Positions 56,427 through 64,000 of a stretch of 64,000 nucleotides of DNA are shown here, one piece after another. Within the stretch, counting starts at the first letter, position 1; every line of letters begins with the position of its first letter. The notes beneath the pieces were generated by a model. It did no database searches. It worked only from the letters and a program-made list of their open reading frames with translations, and was not told the DNA's origin. The DNA comes from Tetrastigma voinierianum (taxonomy: Eukaryota > Streptophyta > Magnoliopsida > Vitales > Vitaceae). A program made the translations under genes and the position numbers. Location: positions 682,001-746,000 of the forward strand of contig JAEQBH010002358.1 of assembly GCA_016808115.1 (NCBI GenBank). The letters run 5' to 3'.

Positions 56427-56442
56427 CACCCCCAAACTTAGC
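56427..56442 (-). promoter_or_regulatory. Polypurine tract of the Athila element
   Basis: The minus strand reads TAAGTTTGGGGGTG immediately before TGATGAG. AAGTTTGGGGGTGTGATGAG is the standard junction in Athila-type elements. Confidence 0.75.
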
Positions 56443-57779
56443 TTCTTGTTTGTCCCTAAGCAGGAAAGAGACTCTAAACCAGACACATAAGAAACTAACA
56501 TACTAACACTCAACGATATGATTGTGATGCACATGTTGCCAAAAGGAAGGATCAAAATGGACCGACTCACAAATCTTGCCCTTTTATACAAATTTCAGAA
56601 GATTCATAAGGTTGTTCGACTTTCGAAAGAATTCAACTGAACACGGTTCGATTGACAAGTGACTTAACCTCCAAAGTTTTCAATAGCCTTTCCCAAGGAG
56701 TCTATGCGCCTTAGATACATGATCTCTAACATATAACTAGGTTCTGGTACCCCTAGACTTGATTTCAACTTATCTATTTGGGAGAGTCTAACCACGGAAG
56801 GATAAGAATGCATCCTTTTTATTCAACTAACCTATCTACTCATGAAAGAAATACAAGTGCCCGTAAGTTTATGTTGAGTGTTCCTGTAGCGGGGATTCGT
56901 TGGTAACTCCCCACCAGTTGGTTAAAGGCACCAGACATTCAATTCTCCGCGAACTTCACCCCGAACATTCAACTAAACCTAAGGGCCCTAAGCTATGGGA
57001 AACTCCCATCCTCTATCCCATGTAATGGGCAGTGAAGTCAATGGCTCCCGGCCATTTGGCTTAGGGCATTAGGCTTTGAAAAGCCCCTCTGACTGTGCCC
57101 GGGATTCCAACTAGAAGCTCCCACTTATTCTATTCATACCTTTTTTTTTTTTTTTTTTTTTAAGGCTTGATGGCAAACCTCTTTTTATAAAGTGTCCCAT
57201 CACTTTGGTGTTTAGAAACCCCCAAGGTTTGTTGAACCTTAGTAAGCCGGGTTTGGAGCCTAGGTATACCTTGGAGATCACATGTGTGTGGGTGCGGTAG
57301 ACTCCTTGAGAATTGGTTTCTTGAATACCCAGGAGGTGATTCACTATATCCCCCCCTACCTATCCAACATGTAATTCCTAAGCATCTAACAACCTACGGA
57401 TCCTTTCTTGATTTATACTGTGTTTTTCCAAAGAGATTTGAAGTGGTAAAAAATGGATCCTTGATTAGCAATCATGGCATCACTCACACATCTACCTAGA
57501 ACAACCCTAAAACCCGAGACAAACTAAAACCACGAGACCCTTGATGTGAAACATAGAAATGAACACAAACGGGCCTGGCGAGACACTTTCGACATAAGCA
57601 CCAAAGAAACCCTAAACATAACACACATAAATAAGTGTAGAAATAGACACACTAAAGCAAAAAAACGCAGAAATAAACACAAAAATAAACGAACACAAGC
57701 CTGAGCCGATCCCACCCCAAACAAGTGCGAGCAGTGTCCCTCGATGTCTATGAAAGAACAAGAGATGGTGTGATGAACT
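56443..57779 (-). other. 3' untranslated part of the Athila element
   Basis: Non-coding text with a T-run (57139-57162). ORFs at 57111-57344 and 57524-57838 are low-complexity and carry no known motif. Confidence 0.4.
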
Positions 57780-58960
57780 TCACAGTGATAGCCCAAATCC
57801 TTTGTGGTGGTGAGGTGGAAGTGGCAGGTGAAAGGCAAGAGTGGTGGTGATCTGGAGGAGACTGCGATTACGGAGGATAGTCGCCTGGTTATGCATGATG
57901 GTGCGCATGTTGACTCGGAGGGCCTCTATATCCTGGCTGATGAGGACCTGGTGCTCTTGGGTCTCATCCCAGTAGGCATCAAATCGAGTAGAGAGGTCCT
58001 GCACCTGGTCCTCCTCCAAGGATGGCTGTGGTGGTGGGGGTTGGGTGGAGGACTACCCGGCTTCTCCTTGAGTGCCTCACGGGATCAAAACCTAGGCCCC
58101 CCGTATGCTCTAAGCTCATCCTCGATACGGGTTCATTGCGGTCGTAAACCTCTTCGAGAGGCATAAGCACCCAACTTGTCCTTCTTTACAGATATAGCCT
58201 TTATGGGGTGTATCCACGCCTCGTTGTCCTCTAGGGTTACCTCGACCTTTTTGCATAGTCCAAAAATGAGGAATGGGTGCCCTAGATTCATCTTAGCATT
58301 TTTTATATAGGAGATTGCGTCCTCTATAGCCTGACCTATGTCGAAAGGAATGTCTTGAAGGATGGTGAAATTGAGCAAGGCTGGCTTGGCTGTCACCTCG
58401 TAGACATTGGTAGTCGGTATGAGCTGTGAGGTGATGAAATGATGCCATACCTTTGGGATATAGGCTAGGTGTTTTGCGTTGAAATGTATAGCTTGCCCCT
58501 CACTTTTCAGTTTCCACTCCCCCTGCCCATTTGTCAATACCCTAAGGATCTCGAGGTAGTTCAAGGTAGCTTAGAGGCTATCAAACTCCCTAGAGTCCAT
58601 GGGCTTCAAATTGTAGAATTCGTTTATGGACTTCACGTAGAAGTCGACCCAAACCCCATGCACCCTAAGCTTTTTATTCATGTTGGAGGCTAGATTGGCA
58701 TAGAATTCTCGAACTACCATAGTGGCAGTCGGTGTAGGGGGTTGACACAGTGCCTTCTACCCCTTGTTCGCGATGGTGTTACGGAAAAAATCCTCAGGGT
58801 GGTGAAAGCCTTTCTCTTTGATGAATGACCTATTCTTAGAGATGAGGCTGAACTTCTCGACCGCGCTTTCATTGACAAATTTGTCATGATCGTAGCTATG
58901 CGTAAGCTCCTCACTTGTCCGACCTCTCTTTGTGGTTATCTTTTGCCTCTTACTCGACAT
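57780..58960 (-). pseudogene. Athila env-like ORF (plant transposon protein domain)
   Basis: Minus strand, in three main pieces. The start is 58960-58757 (MSSKRQKITTKRGRTSEEL, KFSLISKNRSFIKEKGFHHP). The middle has VVREFYANLASNMNKK and GVWVDFYVKSINEFYNL (58740-58590). The last piece is 58564-58133, with HLAYIPKVWHHFITSQLIPTT and GQAIEDAISYIKNAKMNLGHP. An end with EEDQVQDLSTRFDAYWDETQ reaches 57780. In plants this ORF sits after pol in Athila elements and is often labelled envelope-like or putative plant transposon protein. A Trp codon has become TAG near 58757 and a frame change follows at about 58570. The role of the family is unknown. Confidence 0.75.
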
Positions 58961-59464
58961 TGGGCACTTATAAGGTCGAGATGGTGGCTAAAGTTTTGCT
59001 CACCTCTTCTTAGCCTCTAGACCTCCTAACAATCGTGTGATGCAGTGGGACCAACTGCCCAAATGAAGCTGCCCAACCACTATCTTAGGCAAATTGTCAA
59101 GCACCTAGTGTGCACTTTAGAGATGGGCGTTGTGACTCTAACCTAGAATTGCCATTATTCCCTAACCACTCCTAAGGTGCCTTCATAAGCCCTAAACAAG
59201 ACACAAAGAATGAAAACCAGTCACTATAAAGTGAATCTGAGCCTTCACTCACTCGTAGCAAGATCGGAGTAGGGCTCCCAAGCGAGAGGTGGGCGGTGGT
59301 GTGGCTCTAGAAGAAGGGACGATCGTAGGGCTTGTGGGGGTTCCTAGGACCAGTTGGGACAAGCCTAAATGTGTGTTATAGGTATATGCAAAAACGGGTG
59401 TGCGCTAGGGCTTTTCCAGGAAATACGAAGAAGAAGAATGAACATTTTATGTTCATAAAAACAA

Positions 59465-59885
59465 GGGAAACGTCACGACGTTCATGTCCAACGTCTCGAC
59501 GTTCCCGAGAGTTGTTATGCCAACGTCGTGACGTTAAGATCCAACTTCGCAACGTTCCAGAAGGTGGAAGTGCCAACGTCGTGACGTTGAAATCCAAAAC
59601 GTTCCAGAAGGTGGAAGTGCCAACGTCGTGACGTTGAAATCCAACGTCACAACGTACCCAAGAGTCCTTTAAGCCAACATCACAACGTTTGAAATCCAAC
59701 ATTGCGACGTTCCCAAGCATGTTGAAATTTGACGTCATGACGTTAAGGCCAACGTCGTGACGTTACAAAGAGGGGTCGAAAATAAAGTTTGCCAACATCG
59801 CGACGTGACAGAGGCTTGGGTTTTGGCTTCTTTCAACATCGCGACATTGTGATCCAACGTCGTGACATGACAGAGGGTCAAGTTA
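59465..59885. repeat. Array of ~15 palindromic AACGTCGTGACGTT motifs
   Basis: Units such as CCAACGTCGTGACGTTGAAAT recur about every 28 bp between the pol end (60236) and the env-like ORF start (58960). Variants are CGTCACGACGTT, CGTCTCGACGTT, CATCGCGACATT and CATCACAACGTT. Two of the copies include a longer repeat (CGTTCCAGAAGGTGGAAGTG). The minus-strand ORF 59376-59738 spells repeated RRDVG words and is a by-product. Confidence 0.9.
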
Positions 59886-60235
59886 AAAAATTTTGCAAAA
59901 CTTTCTAAGTATGAGAAAACCCCCTGAATGAAGTTCCAATCCCGTCGTACTCCTGGAATGAGCTTCTCGAACTAGCTCTCGTTGCCACTTCTATATCTCT
60001 GATACAAGCAAAGAAAGCAAGAAAATTCCGATTCTTGAAAAATAAAACATGCAAAAATTAAAAACACTCTAACTACGCTCCGGAAAGAAAAAAAATATCA
60101 AAAAGATTAGGTTGCCTCCCAAGTAGCATTTTGTTTAATGTCATTAGCTCGACTTCCCTGAATCTCAATGTTCCCTAAATCCTGGGACTGCATGACTACC
60201 TACGACGCTATTTCTGTTGTGCTCAGATGAATGGC

Positions 60236-60646
60236 TTACTTGCTCGCATGAAACTCGCCCCCAAAGTATGGCTTCAACCATTGTGTGTTAACTTTAAAGG
60301 TTTCTTTCTCTGGGTGCATAATTTCCGCTCCTCCATGTGGGAAAACCTGAGTCATAGTAAATGGTCTTGACCACCGTGACTTTAATTTCCCTGGGAAAAG
60401 TTTGAGTCGAGAGTTAAATAAGAGGACCCTTTGACCCGCCTCAAACTCTTTCCTTGAGATATGTTTGTCGTGCCAGGCTTTCCTCTTTTCCTTATATATC
60501 TTCGCGTTCTCATATGTCTCATTGCGAAACTCCTCTAATTCACTGAGCTGCAACATGCGTTTCTCGCCGGCCATCTTACTATCCATATTCAACTGCCTAG
60601 TTGCCCAATATGCTTTATGCTCCAATTCCACCAGCAAGTGACACAC
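60236..60646 (-). CDS. Athila integrase C-terminal fragment (open)
   Basis: 136 codons with LELEHKAYWATRQLN-like opening (here LVELEHKAYWATRQLN), ELEEFRNETYENAKIYKEK, RKEFEAGQRVLLFNSRLKLF and FKVNTQWLKPYFGGE. It is the best preserved part of the pol. Confidence 0.85.
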   Translation of the reverse strand: MCHLLVELEHKAYWATRQLNMDSKMAGEKRMLQLSELEEFRNETYENAKIYKEKRKAWHDKHISRKEFEAGQRVLLFNSRLKLFPGKLKSRWSRPFTMTQVFPHGGAEIMHPEKETFKVNTQWLKPYFGGEFHASK

Positions 60647-60936
60647 TTTCCGAGAACACTAGCACGAGATAAAGGTGACATTCGATGGTGTCTTGAATCT
60701 TACATGGGCCTGAGTGCATCATCTATCTTTTTATCCTAATCTTTCTTCGAGCTATTGACTATTTTCTCTAAGATAGACTTGATTTCTCTGTTGACATACG
60801 CAGCCATTAGTCTCACGTGGGTGAATGCCTTGAGAGTGCGATCCGATGCCGAACCTGTATTTCTCAAACCGTTGTTAATGAGTTTGTTGCAGAAGTGTGT
60901 TCCCCCATCTATGATCAATGCCCTTAGAGTTCTGAA

Positions 60937-61245
60937 CTAGGTGAAAATATGACTACGGAGAAAGTTTGCTACCACTTTGGCCTGATTAATTCGGGTAGGT
61001 ATAGCCTCCACCCATTTCGAAACATAATCTACGGCCAAGAGGATGTATAGGTTGCTAAAAGATGAAGGAAACGGACCCATGAAATCCATCCCCCATATAG
61101 CAAACAGCTCTACCTCTAAAATAGGTTGCAAAGGCGGCTCATCCCATTTTGATATGCTTCCCATTCTTTGGCATTTGTCACAAGTAGACACAAAGTGGTG
61201 TGCATCATTAAATAAGGTAGGCCAATAGAATCCCGATTGAAGCAC
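60937..61245 (-). CDS. Athila integrase N-terminal finger and core start (open fragment)
   Basis: 102 codons. GFYWPTLFNDAHHFVSTCDKCQRMG holds the end of the zinc finger; IWGMDFMGPFPSSFSNLYILLAVDYVSKWVEA holds the first catalytic Asp. A stop near 60,937 separates it from the next catalytic Asp (DGG). Confidence 0.85.
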   Translation of the reverse strand: MLQSGFYWPTLFNDAHHFVSTCDKCQRMGSISKWDEPPLQPILEVELFAIWGMDFMGPFPSSFSNLYILLAVDYVSKWVEAIPTRINQAKVVANFLRSHIFT

Positions 61246-61440
61246 CTTTTCAGCTGTCCTATTTCCCTTAAAGTGCCCCCCACATGCTAGTGCGTGACAA
61301 TGAGCTAGAATACTTTCTATTTCCTCTTATGGGACACATCTTCTTATCATTTGGTCAGTGCAGTGCTTCTACAGGATGTGTTCCTCCCAGTAGTAGTGCT
61401 TCAGCTGTGTGAAAAATCTCTTTTTCTGCTAATAACTAAA

Positions 61441-61782
61441 TTATGGGATAAGCACTTTTGCTACCATGTAATTCACCAAATCCACAAACCACGGAACTGG
61501 CTTTTTGTCTTCAATTGCCAAGAGTTGTTTGTCAGGGAAATCATCATTGATATGAATTTCTTTACTCGACCCTTCCAATCGTGAAAGGTGGTCGGCTACT
61601 AGATTTCCAGTTCCTTTCTTATCTTTAATTTCCAAGTCGAACTCTTGGAGTAGTAACACCCACCTTATCAGTCTCGGTTTAGCATCCTTCTTGGTTATCA
61701 GGTACTTTATGGCTAAATGGTCGGTGTGCACTATGACCCTGTTACCAATTAAGTACGGTCGGAACTTGTCAAACGCAAACAC
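61441..61782 (-). CDS. Athila RNase H / connection fragment (open)
   Basis: 113 codons; FAFDKFRPYLIGNRVIVHTDHLA, then IRWVLLLQEFDLEIKDKKGTGN and VADHLSRLE. Confidence 0.82.
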   Translation of the reverse strand: MFAFDKFRPYLIGNRVIVHTDHLAIKYLITKKDAKPRLIRWVLLLQEFDLEIKDKKGTGNLVADHLSRLEGSSKEIHINDDFPDKQLLAIEDKKPVPWFVDLVNYMVAKVLIP

Positions 61783-62258
61783 AATAGCTAGAAGTTCTTT
61801 TTCAGTTGTTGCATAATTGAGCTACTCATCATTCAATGCGAGCTAAGCATAATAGATAACTTCCCGAAAGTTAATAATCCACTTTTGGCTAACACTACTT
61901 TGGTGATTAGCGTAGTTGCTTGCATCACATATGAGTTCAAACGGAAGAGTCCAGTCCGACACTACTATAATAGGTGTCGACACCAATTTTGTTTGAAACA
62001 AGAAGCGGCTTAGAGCGATCGTCGAGCTAGAAGGTTGCTCACCAGAACAAGCGGATTCAATAAAGGCTTAGCTATTTTGGAGAAATACTTTATAAATCTC
62101 CCATAGAAACTGCGTGACCTAAGCTCCTTGTTCCTTTCCCGCGAATATGGGGCGACTAGCTTTCTATTGTTTCAACCTTCCAGCTCATCTACACCGATTC
62201 CTTTTGATATCCGGTGCCCCAATACAATGCCTTCCTTCACCATGAAGTGACACTTCTC

Positions 62259-62450
62259 CTAATTCAGTACAAGGTTAGTTTCCTCACATCTTATCAGTGC
62301 ATGTCTCAGATTCTCCAGGCAATTATCAAAAGATTTCCCTAGCACAGAGAAATCATCTATGAATACTTCAATGGTTCTCTCAACCATGTTTGAGAATATG
62401 GCCATTATGCGGCGAAAGCGTGCCCGATCGTTACATAACGCCCAGGGCAT
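62259..62450 (-). CDS. Athila RT palm fragment with FIDDF
   Basis: 63 codons, MPWALCNDRARFRRIMAIFS then EVFIDDFSVLGKSFDNCLENL. The catalytic Asp pair is intact; the fragment is isolated by stops. Confidence 0.82.
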   Translation of the reverse strand: MPWALCNDRARFRRIMAIFSNMVERTIEVFIDDFSVLGKSFDNCLENLRHALIRCEETNLVLN

Positions 62451-63411
62451 TGCCTAAAACAAAGCGTACCATCTGGGCACTGCGTTAACGACTGCTGATT
62501 CTCTTTGTGCTGCGGTTATGGATTGCAACGATCTTCTCTGAAAACAATGGCTGCCATTTTCCTTGCTGGCGTTAACGTGATCAGAGATGAAGTGAGATGA
62601 TCTTGGTAGCCTTGTTTAACTTCGATGATCTATGCAAATCCTCCACCCTGTGACTATTTGAAAAGGTAGTAGTGTGTTACTCTCCGTCCATATCACTGTG
62701 GTCCTCCATTTTTTGGGACAACTTATACCGGGCTTACCCACGAACTATCAGAGATGGGGTAGATCACTCCTGCATCCAACCACTTCAACACCTCTTTTCT
62801 TACCACCTCCTTCATTGTAGGGTTTAGTCTCCTCTAAGCTTTTACTGATGGTTTGTGCCCATCCTCCAATAGAATCTGGAGCATACACATGGAGGGGCAG
62901 ATCCCCTTTAAATCAGCTAGAGACCACCCAATATCATTCTTTTGATCTTGAAGCACTCTCAAAAGCTTCTCTTCTTCCCTTGTTAACATCGGAGATCTTT
63001 GATATGATAATTGGTAGGGTTGAGATTCCCCTAGTCACATACCTCAGTGACTAGGAGTGACACTGCTCTCAAGCGTGGTGGTCATGATGAGGCACTACAG
63101 TCTAGGTATTCTCTCACAACGACTCATAATACTTCCTCGCGTTTCAGCAGAAAGGTCCATCAACTTCACATACTCTTCGACTCTTCATAGTTCTTCCTTG
63201 GCATTGGCTAAAGGCTAGCCTCAGATTGGTCAAACCACTCTAGCTAGGCACTATAGCCTCTATTGCCTCTATCATGAAGCATGCATTCTCCACTAGATGC
63301 CTCACCGCATTAAATACGCCATCTGGGCTTCATCGTCCAGCATCTTAGTTTGACTCTCCATATTGCATCAATCATAGCCTTGCCGGAGTTGCTGAGAATC
63401 AGTGCGCCCCA

Positions 63412-64000
63412 CACTACAACAATTTTTTAATTAGACTACATCTAAAAAACGTAGTCTTTTATATATAGACTACGTTTTCTAAACCGTAGTCTAGGTGAGT
63501 GTAGTTAAAAGTGTGACTGTAGTTAAAAGTCCCACGTTTGGACTACGTTTTTAGGCATCAGATTAGAAAAAAGCGTAGTCTTTAAATATATTTAGACTAC
63601 GTTTTTGTCGAAAATGTAGTCACATATTTGTACAAAGACTACGTTTTTGTTTCAACTCTCGCCTATTATGAATAAAAAGACTACGTTTTTAAAACGTAGT
63701 TAAACTACACAACTACATTTTTTTTTAATTTTAACTACGTCATGTACAAAGATACGTTTTTACTTTTAACTACATCTACAAGTGCAAAAGAAGAAAAGGG
63801 GAGAATAGAAGGGGACAGGTTGGGTCTCCCGAAGAGAGAGAGAGAGGGGAGTTTAGGTCCTATGGGATGGGTAGAAAAGAAATACGGGGGTAGAATGAAA
63901 TAATAATAATAATAATAATAAAAGGTAGAAGACAAATTTTGGGGGTCTACAGTAGTATATTTAAGATTGTGGCACACGCCATTACGATTTCCTCCACGAA
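63412..64000 (+). mobile_element. CACTA-type transposon terminus with GACTACGTTTT subterminal repeats
   Basis: CACTACAACAATTTTTTAATT opens the element. More than ten copies of GACTACGTTTT or its reverse complement AAAACGTAGTC (and TAACTACGT variants) follow, down to about 63,770. Such direct and inverted subterminal repeats are the transposase-binding zones of En/Spm elements. It interrupts the Athila pol/protease region and continues past the window. Purine/AT microsatellite (ATA)n is at 63,900-63,921. Confidence 0.8.

Larger units (their letters stand above)
60236..63410 (-). pseudogene. Athila pol (RT, RNase H, integrase), decayed
   Basis: Minus strand order: a protease/RT linker; RT start with LLRVLQDQKNDIGWSLADLKG (63,000-62,940), RRLNPTMKEVVRKEVLKWLD (62,830-62,770); RT core with FIDDF (62,360, the YxDD equivalent); RNase H (61,782-61,441) with TDHLAIKYLITKKDAKPRLI and the ADHLSRLE end; integrase H2C2 finger (HFVSTCDKCQRMG, 61,200) and core (WGMDFMGPFPSSF...VDYVSKWVEA, 61,080), DGG..FCNKL (60,905), then GEKRMLQLSELEEFRNETYENAKIYKEKRKAWHDKHI-like C-terminus (60,236-60,646) with FPGKLKSRWSRPF. 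The wording of the last block is that of the Athila lineage. Stops and frameshifts occur throughout. Confidence 0.85.

Noticed and set aside
59376..59738. 120-codon minus-strand ORF with repeated RRDVG words
   Set aside because: It is the translation of the palindrome array; no start context and no relation to the pol or env-like frames.

Overview
The window is a stretch of flowering-plant nuclear DNA dominated by transposable elements. It shows no prokaryotic gene organisation. It holds Ty3/Gypsy LTR elements of several lineages (Athila, chromovirus-like, Tat-like), a 5'-truncated L1-type LINE, a hAT transposase relic, two CACTA-type termini, intron MITEs, AT microsatellites and one seven-exon plant terpene synthase gene. 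The species cannot be named from the sequence; it is an angiosperm with a TPS-a type terpene synthase.

Layout. 1-4.1 kb: decayed Gypsy integrase (+) and a minus-strand retroelement-associated ORF with its own TATA box. 5.6-6.1 kb: an orphan duplicate of the terpene synthase promoter, exon 1 and start of intron 1. 6.3-7.2 kb: minus-strand LTR/promoter and a short gag-like leader. 7.5-7.8 kb: possible Copia gag scrap. 10.2-13.1 kb: hAT transposase relic (-), followed by an AT-rich ~203-bp tandem array (13.2-14.2 kb) and a cluster of ACGGCGTCGT motifs. 16.03-18.22 kb: a solo LTR with a perfect 5-bp target-site duplication. 20.7-23.0 kb: three tandem copies of a ~755-bp unit. 23.9-25.7 kb: truncated LINE (-).

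26.28-29.87 kb: the terpene synthase (+). All seven exons can be placed, with RDR, DDxxD and NSE/DTE motifs. A 2-nt deletion in exon 6 and other indels in exons 1 and 3 argue for a pseudogene, or for uncorrected assembly errors. About 170 bp downstream starts a large non-autonomous Gypsy element (30.04-49.28 kb). It has giant LTRs (~4 kb and more) that carry a ~195-bp satellite inside them, with about 7 copies in the 5' LTR and about 15 in the 3' LTR. Only a gag relic lies between the LTRs. Its 3' LTR is split by a second, minus-strand Gypsy element (39.38-48.10 kb) with its own LTR pair, PBS and decayed pol.

50.4-64 kb: an Athila LTR fragment (+) abutting a CACTA terminus, a large inverted repeat made of two head-to-head LTR fragments, a Tat-like gag relic, then a long minus-strand Athila element (LTR, PPT, env-like ORF, palindrome array, integrase, RNase H, RT). 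A second CACTA terminus cuts the Athila element at 63,412.

The only host gene I can support is the terpene synthase (sesquiterpene-type by sequence class) with its partial upstream duplicate. Everything else is mobile DNA or unassigned. I found no rRNA gene, intact tRNA gene or CRISPR array. The most unusual structures are the intra-LTR satellite, the palindromic AACGTCGTGACGTT array shared by three Athila-related loci, and the terpene synthase exon 3 in which two indels cancel out.
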